Assembly: GCA_043777595.1 (NCBI GenBank)
Contig: JAYWHT010000019.1
Span: 62,001 to 126,000 of the forward strand
Reading direction: 5' to 3'
DNA from: JAYVJH01 sp043777595
Lineage (GTDB): Bacteria > Bacteroidota > Bacteroidia > Cytophagales > Spirosomataceae
Length of the DNA stretch: 64,000 nt
This document shows positions 45,631 to 55,362 of the stretch, in pieces. A program made the translations under genes and the position numbers. Each line of letters opens with the position of its first letter. Positions within the stretch are counted from its first letter, which is position 1. Under the pieces are notes generated by a model. That model was not told where the DNA came from and ran no database searches. It was given only the letters and a program-made list of their open reading frames with translations.

Positions 45631-46245
45631 TTATTTATAGCCAAGTGCTTGATTGACTTTACTGACAATAAACTCAAAATCGACCTCATTGGCTTCAAAA
45701 TCAAGGTTATCTACTTCTATCGTCAGCATCGCCCCCTCAATATAGTTGTGGGCAAAATCTTCATAAAGGCCGTTGAGATTTAGTAAATATTCGTCTGTGA
45801 TGCTCTGCTCAAACTCACGACCCCGTTTCTGAATCTGGCTGCGTAGTTTGGGTAGTTTGGCTTTGAGATAAATAATAATATCGGGCGGCTGAACAGTTTT
45901 GGATATGGACCGATACATAGACAAATAGTTTTCATAATCTCGGCCAGTCATTAGTCCAGACTCGTGCAAGTTGCGAGCAAAAATATAAGCATCTTCATAA
46001 ATAGTACGGTCTTGCACTACGGTTTCGTAATGCAACGACCTAATTTGTTGCGCCTGTGCGAAGCGACTATTCAAGAAAAAAATCTGTAAATTAAACGACC
46101 AGCGTTCCATATTGTCATAAAAATCTGACAAGTACGGATTACCCTCAACGGCTTCATAGAGTACTTTCCATTTGTAGTGGTCGGCCAGTTTGCGAGCCAG
46201 TGTGGTTTTTCCTGCGCCAATGTTTCCAGTAATTGCGATGTGCAT
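45631..46245 (-). CDS. Deoxynucleoside kinase
   Basis: 204 residues; phosphorylates deoxynucleosides for salvage. Walker A ITGNIGAGKTTLARKLA at the N-terminus, catalytic region EAVEGNPYLSDFYDNM, the VQDRTIYEDAYIFA motif (equivalent to the ERS/DR motif) and the LID arginines in KLRSQIQKRGREFEQSI. This is the dGK/dAK-like branch common in Bacteroidota and Firmicutes. Which deoxynucleoside is preferred cannot be read. Confidence 0.92.
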   Translation of the reverse strand: MHIAITGNIGAGKTTLARKLADHYKWKVLYEAVEGNPYLSDFYDNMERWSFNLQIFFLNSRFAQAQQIRSLHYETVVQDRTIYEDAYIFARNLHESGLMTGRDYENYLSMYRSISKTVQPPDIIIYLKAKLPKLRSQIQKRGREFEQSITDEYLLNLNGLYEDFAHNYIEGAMLTIEVDNLDFEANEVDFEFIVSKVNQALGYK

Positions 46246-46456
46246 AAGTAATGAACAGTGAAAAATTAAGAGTGAAAAATGAAAAATTATTTAGTAATCT
46301 AATAACGTACTTTGAATCAATATTGACAGAAACCTTATATTGGATTTCAAATATAGTTGAATATTTGATTCATAGCGTAAAAAATAATCTATGATTTCGT
46401 GCAATAACTAATTTCAATAATTCAGCTTAATTACTCAAATTCTCAAATTAGGTTCG

Positions 46457-46464
46457 TAATTTTG
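46457..46464 (+). promoter_or_regulatory. Bacteroidota -7 element for trhO
   Basis: TAATTTTG fits TAnnTTTG and lies 22 bp upstream of the trhO ATG (46486). It overlaps the alternative GTG at 46462, which argues against that start. No -33 TTG at the expected distance is clear. Confidence 0.45.
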
Positions 46465-46485
46465 TGGTGGAATTTTATTGAGACT

Positions 46486-47451
46486 ATGAAAAAATACGCC
46501 GTTTTGCTCTACTATTGTTATAGCCACATCGAAGACACCGCCACTTACCGAGACGAACACCATCAGTTTTGTGTCGATAACAACCTGCTGGGTCGTATTA
46601 TTATTGCCCAAGAAGGACTTAACGGTACAGTTTCTGGTTTGATAGACGATTGTGATACATACATGAAGTGGGTCAAGTCTGATGAGCGTTTCAAGAATAT
46701 CGATTTTAAAATAGATTATTCAGACGAGCATACTTTTCAGAAAATGCACGTCAGAGTCAAAAACGAAATTGTCCATTCAGATTTAGGGGTCAATCCGCTT
46801 GTCAGAACAGGCCAGCATTTAGAGCCTGCCGAGTTAAAGACATTATTGGAAACTGACCCAGAGGTAGTGCTGGTTGATATGCGGTCCAATTATGAACATA
46901 TCGTAGGCAAATTTAAGAATGCCGTAACCTTTGACATGGAAAACCTACGAGACCTACCCGACCACATTCACGAAATTGAACACCTAAAAAACAAAAAAAT
47001 AGTTACTTACTGCACGGGGGGTATCAAATGCGAGAAAGCAAGTGCTTATTTGTTAGAAAACGGTTTTCAGAACGTCTATCAGCTCCATGGCGGTATTATT
47101 AAATATGGTTTGGAAGAAGGCGGCGAAAATTTTGATGGCAAATGTTATGTTTTCGACAATCGGCTTACAGTCGAGGTCAATGCGGTCAATCCTACCATAA
47201 TTTCAACCTGTCATATTTGCCATACACCCAACGACCGAATGATAAACTGCGCCAACCCGACCTGCAACGACCATATACCCGTATGCGAAAACTGCGGCTG
47301 GGATATGGACGGCTGCTGCTCAGAGGCTTGCAAAAACGCCCTCAACAAACGAGAATATAATGGCACAGGATATTACCCAAAAAAAACAGAACACTACACA
47401 GCTCTGCAAGGATTGAAAAGCTACCAAAATACGCAGACAGAAAAAATTTAA
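46486..47451 (+). CDS. trhO: tRNA uridine(34) hydroxylase TrhO (rhodanese-like)
   Basis: 321 residues from the ATG at 46486. TrhO introduces the hydroxyl of 5-hydroxyuridine at the wobble position of tRNA. It has the N-terminal UPF0176 domain (AVLLYYCYSHIED, IIIAQEGLNGTVSG), a central rhodanese domain with the active-site loop TYCTGGIKCEKASAYL, and a C-terminal Cys-rich zinc-binding region (CHICHTPNDRMINC, CENCGWDMDGCCSEAC). The length fits the family. Confidence 0.93.
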   Translation: MKKYAVLLYYCYSHIEDTATYRDEHHQFCVDNNLLGRIIIAQEGLNGTVSGLIDDCDTYMKWVKSDERFKNIDFKIDYSDEHTFQKMHVRVKNEIVHSDLGVNPLVRTGQHLEPAELKTLLETDPEVVLVDMRSNYEHIVGKFKNAVTFDMENLRDLPDHIHEIEHLKNKKIVTYCTGGIKCEKASAYLLENGFQNVYQLHGGIIKYGLEEGGENFDGKCYVFDNRLTVEVNAVNPTIISTCHICHTPNDRMINCANPTCNDHIPVCENCGWDMDGCCSEACKNALNKREYNGTGYYPKKTEHYTALQGLKSYQNTQTEKI

Positions 47452-48020
47452 CACTAATTCTAAAAATCAAAAGATTGCTTACATCGTTTTCTTTATATCA
47501 ATGCTAATCTTACACAAAAGTCGTAAAGAAATGTACTATTGACAGCCCGCCACAGAGCAAAAAAGCAACATAATACCCCATAACCTCTCAACAGGCCGCC
47601 TCGCCGGGGCTTTGCTATTTAATTACTCCTCTTAACTACTACCAACAGTACACGTTGGCCGCTGCCATCGAAGACTATAACTTTTTCATTGCTACAATAC
47701 TGTTCTATCAATAAATGAATGAATAAAGCAAAACTAAAAGACTTAGTGAAATAACGGCGGTAGCTCATTGCGTTTAAAAAAAAACCTGCCTTGTCAAGTT
47801 CTCAAATATATAAAGTCCCCTTAAACTTAGCTATTGATAAACTAAATTTGAAAAAAAATTAAACTGTACTTAACCTATTACTGACATTTTGTGCAATATT
47901 TGTTCTATGAGTGTTGGTACATTCATGGGGTGACGATTAAATTGGTTCGCAAAATAAATCTAAGTGTTTTACCCCCTTTTTTATAAAATTCTTAGCGGTC
48001 TATTATGTAACTAATCACAA
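47452..48020. other. 569-bp non-coding stretch
   Basis: AT-rich, with stops in all frames and no recognisable RNA gene, terminator or repeat. A short segment around 47630-47690 has a coding look (YTLAAAIEDYNFFI) but no start or partner, and may be a gene remnant. Confidence 0.6.
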
Positions 48021-48650
48021 ATGAAAAAAACGCTATTTATATTAACAATGGCCTTAGCCACCGCATGCAACAGTAGTCAAGAAAAAAAAGACAATAAAAA
48101 ATTGTTCAAAGCAAACAAAGAAGCGATTGCCAAGATTCATACTAAAACAATAGACACTGCTCTTGTTTCGTTTTCCGATGATGTGTTAGCCTGTCTGAAA
48201 GTCAAAAATTTTATTGAGTTGGCCAAATACACCAAAATTGACGAAGAAGTATTATTTTATCCTTATAGCGCAATAGATACCACTATTGCCAAATATTTTG
48301 CACCAAATTTGATAGCAATGATCGACAGAAGCGAAAAAAAAGTTTATTGGGCAGACTACGATGGTAGTGGCAAACCAATGGATTTGAGTATCAATGATTA
48401 TTTTGAGAAATACATAAACGATAAAGATTACCAAAAAGCGGATTCTATAAAAACCAACCAAAAAATACACCTGGGCAACAATGGCGACAATGTGGCCGAA
48501 GTACTCAGAAATACCGAATTTGTAGAATATTTTTGTAAAGGTACTGGCAAAATGGCAAACAAAAACTGGAGTGTATTGCGACTGGTGTTCAGGAAATTTG
48601 GGAATAAATACCATTTGGTGGGAGTCATTCACAGACAATGGACAATATAA
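48021..48650 (+). CDS. Hypothetical lipoprotein
   Basis: 209 residues. Lipoprotein signal MKKTLFILTMALATAC with the lipidated Cys at 16, followed by a polar lysine-rich spacer. The body has KYTKIDEEVLFYPYSAID, a YWADYDGSGKPMDL strand segment and a C-terminal NWSVLRLVFRKFGNKYHLVG then VIHRQWTI. The ending is a pattern I associate with uncharacterised Bacteroidota periplasmic proteins that report small beta domains. No function is proposed. Confidence 0.7.
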   Translation: MKKTLFILTMALATACNSSQEKKDNKKLFKANKEAIAKIHTKTIDTALVSFSDDVLACLKVKNFIELAKYTKIDEEVLFYPYSAIDTTIAKYFAPNLIAMIDRSEKKVYWADYDGSGKPMDLSINDYFEKYINDKDYQKADSIKTNQKIHLGNNGDNVAEVLRNTEFVEYFCKGTGKMANKNWSVLRLVFRKFGNKYHLVGVIHRQWTI

Positions 48651-48703
48651 CTGATTTGTACAAAAATACAAGCTCAATGGTAGCTTATGCCAAAGCAAAA
48701 ATA

Positions 48704-49333
48704 TCAAATATCATTGAGCACGGCTTGTAAGTTTTGTTCTATTTTTTCAAAAGACATGTAGCCTCTCGCAAGCACATACCATTTATTGTTTTTTTCAATA
48801 AACACGGTAGGGAAGCCATTAACACCCATCGCAGATGAAAAACCAAAATCAGCCTCTGCTAAGGTAACGTTTTCTGGGTTGTTCATTTGTGTCGTAAAAT
48901 TAACACTGTCCAAGCCAAACTCAGCAGCTAATTTACCGTACTCATTTAAGTTTTCTGGCTCAATACCTTCATAGTAGATAGCTTTCTGTAATCTTGCTGC
49001 AAAAGCAATACTTTCCTCTGGCTTTTGTATCTTAAAAATCGACAACGCAACGGCAGGCGGAATAGAGGTAAAGATAGCAGTTCCAGTTTTTAAGGTTTGA
49101 TTCAAAAATACCTCGCCAAAGGTTACATGGCAGGCTTTTTCCACGTCTTTATACGCCCAGCTAATGTACGGGGCAACTTCGCCTATTGGCCCAATACGCC
49201 CCCCCGTAATCATACCGCCAGACACCACGTCAAAGATTATACTATCTTTGTATTTTTTGTACAGTTGCGCCATTATAGGCGAAAACCCATAGCACCAGCC
49301 ACAGAGCGCATCATAGACATACGTAATTTTCAT
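48704..49333 (-). CDS. DsbA-family thiol:disulfide-type protein
   Basis: 209 residues with no signal peptide. A thioredoxin-fold active site CGWC (Cys11, Cys14, in YVYDALCGWCYGFSP) opens the protein. An inserted helical domain follows (AYKDVEKACHVTFGE; ARLQKAIYYEGIEPENL), and the cis-Pro region GVNGFPTVFIEKNNKWYVL closes it. This is the cytoplasmic DsbA/FrnE-like group. It is convergent with the preceding lipoprotein gene (53 bp apart). Confidence 0.88.
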   Translation of the reverse strand: MKITYVYDALCGWCYGFSPIMAQLYKKYKDSIIFDVVSGGMITGGRIGPIGEVAPYISWAYKDVEKACHVTFGEVFLNQTLKTGTAIFTSIPPAVALSIFKIQKPEESIAFAARLQKAIYYEGIEPENLNEYGKLAAEFGLDSVNFTTQMNNPENVTLAEADFGFSSAMGVNGFPTVFIEKNNKWYVLARGYMSFEKIEQNLQAVLNDI

Positions 49334-49574
49334 TATTTTGATGATAATTTTTAGTGTAACCTTTTGACATAAAAAATAACAAAAAAATAAAAATAAAAAT
49401 TCTTGTATATCAATTTTACAAAATCAGACTTCACGCACATTATAGGCTGTGAAACTTAAAAGCCGTCTTTCAACGTTGTGGTGAAGAGCGATATTTTAAA
49501 GTAAGAATAAAATTTTTCTGCGTTATTGTTCGTTTTTAGTTTTTTTACTTTACACCCAATAATTTAATACCCAA

Positions 49575-50744
49575 ATGAAACTCAATCGCTATTATTATTT
49601 ATCATTTATAGTCGTTACGCTGCTCGTAAGTGGCTGTTCAAAAACAGTCGATCCAACGGCAGGTAACCAGGTTTTAGTTAGCAATACCGTTGTTGGGGAG
49701 TTTACCCGCGAACAACTCGCCAAACAGGTAGATCCACAAACGGCTCTTTTTTTAAGAAATGGAATAAAAGTCCATCGGATTGTTTACAAAACTACCAACA
49801 CCGACGGCACAACTACGCAAGCCTCTGGGGCAATATTGGTACCTGTTACTACCGACAAAACGGCCATGATGAGTATTCAGCACGGTACAATTACTGACGA
49901 AACCCAAGCGCCATCTTATCATGCAGTCGGTAGTGAATCTTATGCAGCAGGCTCGCTGTTTGCCTCACTCGGTTATATTGTCGTTTATCCCGACTATATT
50001 GGCTACGGTGCGTCCAAACTTTTGCCACACACTTACGAACACCGTGAAGGACTCGCCACGGCTTGTATCGATATGCTCCGAGCTGCTCGTGAGTTTGTCA
50101 AGCAAGAAAACATTGGCTGGGACGACCGTCTTTATCTGGCTGGCTACTCAGAAGGAGGCTACGCAACGATGGCCACACTAAAAAAACTCGAAGAAATCGC
50201 ACCAACTGAATTTAATATCAGAGCAGTAAGCTGTGGCGCAGGTGCTTATGACAAAACCGCTACCATCAAATACCTACTCAATAACAAAACAGTTGGCGTG
50301 GCCGAATACAACAAACTATATCTGTGGGTATTGCTGACTTATGACCGTATCTATAAACTCAACCGCCCATTGAATGCCTATTTTAAAGAGCCTTATGCCA
50401 CACAAATACAAAGCCAAAAACAAAATGCCAGTATCGGATTTAGTCTAAATACTATTTTTACAGAAAGTTTCTTAAAAAGTATGAACGATGGCACAGACAC
50501 CGCCCTACTAAATGCAGCCAAAGACAACGATATTTATGACTGGAAACCCAAAGCCCCCCTCCGACTCTATCATGGTGATGCCGACGACTTGGTGTTTTAT
50601 TTTAACTCTGTCAATGCCTTTAAAGCCATGCAAGCCAGGGGTGCAACCAATGTAGAATTTGTTACTCTCAAAGGCAAAAACCACACATCAGGCGTGAGCG
50701 ACTACCTACTCGATACGTTCAGTTATTTTTCTGGCAAGCCATAA
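49575..50744 (+). CDS. Alpha/beta-hydrolase lipoprotein (secretory lipase-like)
   Basis: 389 residues. Lipoprotein signal MKLNRYYYLSFIVVTLLVSGC (lipobox VSGC, shown as LVSGC). An alpha/beta-hydrolase domain follows: YPDYIGYGASKLLPHTYEHR, nucleophile elbow GYSEGGYA (Ser in GxSxGG), LYHGDADDLVFYFNSV carrying the acid, and KGKNHTSG carrying the catalytic His. It is likely an outer-membrane-anchored esterase or lipase. Confidence 0.88.
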   Translation: MKLNRYYYLSFIVVTLLVSGCSKTVDPTAGNQVLVSNTVVGEFTREQLAKQVDPQTALFLRNGIKVHRIVYKTTNTDGTTTQASGAILVPVTTDKTAMMSIQHGTITDETQAPSYHAVGSESYAAGSLFASLGYIVVYPDYIGYGASKLLPHTYEHREGLATACIDMLRAAREFVKQENIGWDDRLYLAGYSEGGYATMATLKKLEEIAPTEFNIRAVSCGAGAYDKTATIKYLLNNKTVGVAEYNKLYLWVLLTYDRIYKLNRPLNAYFKEPYATQIQSQKQNASIGFSLNTIFTESFLKSMNDGTDTALLNAAKDNDIYDWKPKAPLRLYHGDADDLVFYFNSVNAFKAMQARGATNVEFVTLKGKNHTSGVSDYLLDTFSYFSGKP

Positions 50745-50829
50745 TTATTGAAGAATATTTTACTAAATGACTGATAATTAGTAATTTGCACATAAATCAA
50801 TTACTACCCACTCACCTAATAGTAAAACT

Positions 50830-51540
50830 ATGAAAAAGAAAATTAACTCTCAAAAAAGTACCAGTACAGTACTGTTTTCGTTGCCCAAGTCTATTGTAGC
50901 AGGTGCAAGTTCAGTCATTGTTGTAGGTGATTTTAGCGAGTGGAATCCGATTGCACTCAAAGCCAAAAAAGATGGTTCGTTTGCCGTTGAGATAGATGTA
51001 CCACTCGGGCGAGAGTATCATTTTAGGTATCAGGTCGATGGCAGCCGTTGGGAAAACGACACCGCCGCCGACCGATACGAGACATCACCCATCTATGGCC
51101 ATATCCAAAATTCTGTGCTGGATTTGGTAAACATACAGACTGCCTCTATTGAACCAAAAGTAAAGCTAAGTGCCAAAACAAAAGCCATCAAAGCAGCTAC
51201 GGAGGCGGTTGCGACGACGACAAAGACCACCAAAGGTATGTCAAAATTAGTTGGTAAAGTTGTTTCACAAAAAGTAACATCAGCCATAGATGACCTGACT
51301 AAAATTGAGGGTATAGGCCCAAAAATAGCAGAACTACTAAAATCAGACGGTATCGAAACCTTTGAAAAACTGGCAAAGTCTGGCGTTGAAACTGTAAAAG
51401 ACATCTTGACAAACGCAGGTAAACGCTATCAAATGCACGACCCATCGACCTGGGTAGCACAAGCCAAACTCGCCGCTAAAAACGACTGGGAAAGCCTCAA
51501 AAAGTGGCAAAATGACTTGAAAGGTGGCAAAACAAAATAA
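50830..51540 (+). CDS. CBM48/AMPK-type glycogen-binding domain fused to a helix-hairpin-helix module
   Basis: 236 residues, no signal peptide. The N-terminal domain (FSLPKSIVAGASSVIVVGDF, EWNPIALKAKKDGSFAVEID, EYHFRYQVDGSRWENDTAAD) is an isoamylase-N/CBM48-like fold that binds alpha-glucans. After a lysine/alanine-rich linker, the C-terminal part (DLTKIEGIGPKIAELLKSDG, FEKLAKSGVETVKDIL, DPSTWVAQAKLAAKNDW) is a HhH module of the type also appended to Bacteroidota ribosomal proteins. The fusion suggests a scaffold or regulator rather than an enzyme. Confidence 0.85.
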   Translation: MKKKINSQKSTSTVLFSLPKSIVAGASSVIVVGDFSEWNPIALKAKKDGSFAVEIDVPLGREYHFRYQVDGSRWENDTAADRYETSPIYGHIQNSVLDLVNIQTASIEPKVKLSAKTKAIKAATEAVATTTKTTKGMSKLVGKVVSQKVTSAIDDLTKIEGIGPKIAELLKSDGIETFEKLAKSGVETVKDILTNAGKRYQMHDPSTWVAQAKLAAKNDWESLKKWQNDLKGGKTK

Positions 51541-51542
51541 TT

Positions 51543-51593
51543 AAATTTACAATATCAAAGCCAACACGATTGTTGGCTTTGATATTGTAAATT
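51543..51593 (+). terminator. Terminator after the CBM48-HhH gene
   Basis: A stem of about 22 bp: the segment AATATCAAAGCCAACA is mirrored by TGTTGGCTTTGATATT across a loop of about 4 nt. It is flanked by A and T runs. Confidence 0.8.
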
Positions 51594-51734
51594 TATCGTA
51601 TTGATAATCAAATAGTTATAAAATTGTATTTGTAGAATCATTGCATAATAGCGTTCTTTGTGTTGTAAAGTTTTTTTATAAATCGTTGAATATAACCGTT
51701 CTTCGATTTTACGCTTCATACTACACCACAAACT

Positions 51735-52955
51735 ATGTCAGCATTGCTCGAAACCATCACACCCTCATTAGCACAACGCATTAACGACTTAGAAGAATCT
51801 TCTACATTGGCCATGTCTAAAATGGCCCGTGAGTTGGCCGCACAAGGCCACAAAGTAATAAGTCTGAGCGTAGGCGAACCCGATTTTAAAACTCCCAAAC
51901 ACATCTGCGAGGCCGCCAAAACCGCCATTGACGAAGGCTACCACGGCTACTCACCTGTAGCTGGCTATGCCGATTTACGCAAAGCCGTTGCCGATAAATT
52001 TAAAAGAGACAATAACATAGACTGGAAAGCCGAAAACGTAGTGGTTTCGACAGGTGCAAAGCACTCATTGGCCAACGTCATTCAGGTATTGGTGGACAAA
52101 GGCGACGAAGTACTTATATTAGCCCCGTATTGGGTCAGTTATTCAGAAATGGTCAAACTGGCCGAAGGAACGTCGGTGGTAGTGGAAGGAAGTTTTGATA
52201 ATGATTTTAAAGTAACTCCCGAGCAACTCGAAGCGGCCATTACGCCCCGTACCAAAGTTGTAATGTATGCCTCACCAAATAACCCAACTGGCTCGGTCTA
52301 TTCAGAAGCGGAGCTTCGAGCCATTGCCGAGGTAATAAAAAGACACCCACAGGTACACGTGCTGGCAGACGAAATTTATGAATATATTAACTTCACAGAG
52401 GCCGGTCATTTTAGTATTGGCTCGATTCCCGAAATCAAAAATAGAGTAATAACCGTTAACGGAGTGGCCAAAGGCTATGCCATGACGGGCTGGCGCATTG
52501 GCTACATTGGTGCAGCCAAATGGATAGCCGATGGCGTAGAAAAACTCCAAGGACAAATCACATCTGGCTCAAGCTCAATCGCACAGCGAGCTACTCTTGC
52601 AGCCCTAAACGGACCACTCGATGCCTCCAAAGAAATGGCAGTGGCCTACAAACGCCGCCGAAATCTGGTAGTAGGATTGTTGAGAGAAATCGAAGGTTTT
52701 AAAGTAAATATGCCAGACGGTGCATTTTATGCCTTCCCAGATGTAAGTTATTATTATGGCAAATCAGACGGTACAACAACCATCAACAACTCAGACGATT
52801 TAAGTATTTGGCTCCTGAACACCGCCTACGTGGCAACAGTAGCAGGCTCAGGCTTTGGCGCACCCAACTGCATCAGAATATCAACCGCCGCCGCTGACGA
52901 AATGCTGGTTGAGGCAGTTGAAAGAATCAAAAAAGCCATGGGGACTTTGAAGTAG
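51735..52955 (+). CDS. Pyridoxal-phosphate aminotransferase (aspartate aminotransferase class I-beta)
   Basis: 406 residues. Fold type I aminotransferase: SLSVGEPDFKTPKHICEAAK near the N-terminus, SPNNPTGSVYSEAEL for cofactor and substrate contacts, LADEIYEYINF, the PLP lysine in NGVAKGYAMTGWRIGYIGA, and CIRISTAAADEMLVEAVERI carrying the substrate-carboxylate Arg. Aspartate is the most likely amino donor for this branch, but related enzymes accept other substrates (prephenate, kynurenine), so no gene symbol is given. Confidence 0.93.
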   Translation: MSALLETITPSLAQRINDLEESSTLAMSKMARELAAQGHKVISLSVGEPDFKTPKHICEAAKTAIDEGYHGYSPVAGYADLRKAVADKFKRDNNIDWKAENVVVSTGAKHSLANVIQVLVDKGDEVLILAPYWVSYSEMVKLAEGTSVVVEGSFDNDFKVTPEQLEAAITPRTKVVMYASPNNPTGSVYSEAELRAIAEVIKRHPQVHVLADEIYEYINFTEAGHFSIGSIPEIKNRVITVNGVAKGYAMTGWRIGYIGAAKWIADGVEKLQGQITSGSSSIAQRATLAALNGPLDASKEMAVAYKRRRNLVVGLLREIEGFKVNMPDGAFYAFPDVSYYYGKSDGTTTINNSDDLSIWLLNTAYVATVAGSGFGAPNCIRISTAAADEMLVEAVERIKKAMGTLK

Positions 52956-53071
52956 GACAATTTAAAACAAAACTGACTGTACCAGCTTAATTTATTGATA
53001 ACAAAAAGGCAAGTGAGACAGTTATGTTTTGGTGAATTACGAAATAAAAACCGTGAGACAAAACAATATAA

Positions 53072-54856
53072 ATGAAACAAATTAGAAATTTTTGCATTAT
53101 TGCACACATCGACCACGGTAAAAGTACGCTGGCTGACCGACTTCTTGAATTAACTAATACCGTTACCGACCGCCAAATGCAGGCACAAGTTTTGGACGAT
53201 ATGGACTTGGAGCGTGAGCGAGGCATTACTATCAAAAGCCACGCCATTCAGATGGACTACATGTACAAGGGCGAGCAATATACCCTCAACTTGATTGATA
53301 CACCCGGCCACGTTGATTTTAGCTACGAAGTATCTCGGTCTATTGCTGCCTGTGAGGGTGCGCTGTTGCTGGTAGATGCTTCGCAAGGTGTTGAGGCTCA
53401 GACGATTTCAAACTTGTACTTGGCCATGAACCAAGGCTTAGTTATTATTCCTGTTCTCAACAAAATAGATTTGCCCGGGGCAATGCCCGAAGAAATCAAG
53501 GACGAAATGGAAGACCTGCTGGCCTGCAGCCGTGCAGACATCATAGCAGCATCGGGCAAAACTGGTGTAGGTGTGCTGGACGTGTTGGCGGCCATTGTAG
53601 AGCGTATTCCACCACCAAAAGGCAACCCCAACACAGAGCTACAAGCTTTAATTTTCGATTCGACTTTTAACTCATACCGAGGTATTGAGGTTATTTTTAG
53701 GGTTCAGAATGGCTCTATTCGCAAGGGCGATAAAGTAAAGTTTATAGCTACTGGCAAAACCTACAACGCCGACGAAATTGGCACACTACGACTCGAAAAA
53801 CAACCAAAGGACATCATAGAATGTGGCGATGTGGGTTACTTGATTTCGGGAATAAAAGTAGCCAAAGAAGTAAAAGTAGGCGACACCATCACGCACGTGG
53901 ACAAACCAACCAAAGAACCGATTCATGGCTTTGAGGAAGTAAAACCGATGGTGTATGCAGGTCTGTATCCTGTCGAAACCAGTGAGTTTGAAGAAATGCG
54001 TGAAGCCCTCGAAAAACTACAACTCAACGATGCCGCTCTGATATGGGAACCCGAAACATCGGTTGCTTTGGGCTTTGGTTTTAGATGTGGATTTTTGGGA
54101 ATGTTACACATGGAAATCGTCCAAGAACGCCTCGAAAGAGAGTTCGATATGACTGTCATTACGACCGTACCATCGGTACAGTTTAAAGTAACAACTACCA
54201 AAGATGTAGAAATAAACGTAAGCGCACCGTCAGAAATGCCCGACCCAAGTCGTATATCATGGATAGAAGAGCCGTTTATCAAAGCCCAAATCATTACCAA
54301 AGCCGAGTACATTGGGGCTATCTTAAAACTCTGTATGGACAAAAGAGGCACACTCAAAAACCAAGTATATTTGACCGCCGACCGTGTAGAACTCACTTTT
54401 GAGATGCCATTGGCCGAAGTTGTGTTTGATTTTTTCGACAAACTCAAAACTGTATCAAGAGGCTACGCCTCACTCGACTATGAGCTAATTGGCTACCGTG
54501 AGTCGGAGATGGTCAAGCTCGATATTATGCTCAACGGCGACCGTGTCGATGCACTTTCGGCCATCGTCCACAGAGACAAAGCCTACGACTGGGGCAAGCG
54601 CCTCTGCGAAAAACTGCGTGAACTCGTACCTCGCCAGATGTTCGAGATAGCGATTCAGGCGGCTATCGGCCAAAAAATTATTTCAAGAGAAACCGTCAAA
54701 GCCATGCGAAAAGACGTAACGGCAAAGTGCTACGGCGGTGATATTAGCCGTAAACGAAAATTGTTAGAAAAACAGAAAAAAGGTAAAAAACGAATGCGTC
54801 AAGTAGGCAATGTAGAAATTCCGCAAGAGGCATTTATGGCCGTTTTGAAAATCTAA
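53072..54856 (+). CDS. lepA: Elongation factor 4 (LepA)
   Basis: 594-residue ribosome-associated GTPase that back-translocates or remodels stalled ribosomes. G1 AHIDHGKSTLADRLLE, the switch DMDLERERGITIKSHA, G3 DTPGHVDFSYEV, G4 NKIDLPGA. EF-G-like domains III and V are present, and the diagnostic C-terminal domain is KMRQVGNVEIPQEAF-like (KRMRQVGNVEIPQEAFMAVL). Length and order are normal. It is followed by a strong terminator. Confidence 0.98.
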   Translation: MKQIRNFCIIAHIDHGKSTLADRLLELTNTVTDRQMQAQVLDDMDLERERGITIKSHAIQMDYMYKGEQYTLNLIDTPGHVDFSYEVSRSIAACEGALLLVDASQGVEAQTISNLYLAMNQGLVIIPVLNKIDLPGAMPEEIKDEMEDLLACSRADIIAASGKTGVGVLDVLAAIVERIPPPKGNPNTELQALIFDSTFNSYRGIEVIFRVQNGSIRKGDKVKFIATGKTYNADEIGTLRLEKQPKDIIECGDVGYLISGIKVAKEVKVGDTITHVDKPTKEPIHGFEEVKPMVYAGLYPVETSEFEEMREALEKLQLNDAALIWEPETSVALGFGFRCGFLGMLHMEIVQERLEREFDMTVITTVPSVQFKVTTTKDVEINVSAPSEMPDPSRISWIEEPFIKAQIITKAEYIGAILKLCMDKRGTLKNQVYLTADRVELTFEMPLAEVVFDFFDKLKTVSRGYASLDYELIGYRESEMVKLDIMLNGDRVDALSAIVHRDKAYDWGKRLCEKLRELVPRQMFEIAIQAAIGQKIISRETVKAMRKDVTAKCYGGDISRKRKLLEKQKKGKKRMRQVGNVEIPQEAFMAVLKI

Positions 54857-54878
54857 CACTATAAATAATCACTACAAA

Positions 54879-54927
54879 AAAGACCTTGTTTTGTGGCTAA
54901 GTTAGCTGTCGAACAAGGTCTTTTTTG
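54879..54927 (+). terminator. Terminator after lepA
   Basis: AAAAAAGACCTTGTT and AACAAGGTCTTTTTT form a strong stem around a loop of about 18 nt. The T-run follows. Confidence 0.85.
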
Positions 54928-54952
54928 TATTTTTCAATCACTTACAAATTTT

Positions 54953-55053
54953 AAGTACATATCTAAAAGTAATACGACATTTTTATTTTGATAACTTGCT
55001 GATTAGCAGTATTGTATTTAACTCACGACACAAGACTACATACTCACGACTAC
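54953..55053 (+). repeat. 101-bp dispersed intergenic repeat, copy C
   Basis: Same length and orientation as copy B. Starts AAGTACATATCTAAAAGTAA and ends ACTCACGACTAC. It has about 14 differences from copy B. It is directly upstream of a 49-codon frame. Confidence 0.9.
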
Positions 55054-55071
55054 TTATTTGAAACGATTTTG

Positions 55072-55221
55072 ATGGATAACGATGCCATAAAGCGACACAG
55101 TAATAGCGGACTTAGCTCTGTTATTGAGCAATATGTAGAACTCCACAACGAACATTTACAGGAATTGAAGGAAGTAATGGTGAGTTGTGGTATTGAGGCC
55201 AACTTTAAAATAGCGGCCTAA
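55072..55221 (+). CDS. Short hypothetical protein downstream of repeat copy C
   Basis: 49 residues from the ATG at 55072 (MDNDAIKRHSNSGLSSVIEQ). It is hydrophilic and helical, rich in Glu/His, with one Cys (VSCGIEA). A longer reading through the repeat from a TTG at 55012 is unlikely. No family recognised. The compact acidic helix would suit a small regulator, but coding status is uncertain. Confidence 0.35.
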   Translation: MDNDAIKRHSNSGLSSVIEQYVELHNEHLQELKEVMVSCGIEANFKIAA

Positions 55222-55362
55222 ACCACGCCCTCAAAACGACACAAAACACCGCTTTTTTGGTGAAATAATGCAAAAAACTGTTGTATTATTTAGAGATGGA
55301 AGATAGAAAATTAGACTCCACCCACGAGTGCTGATTGAAAAGCTAATTGATTTGTGATACAA

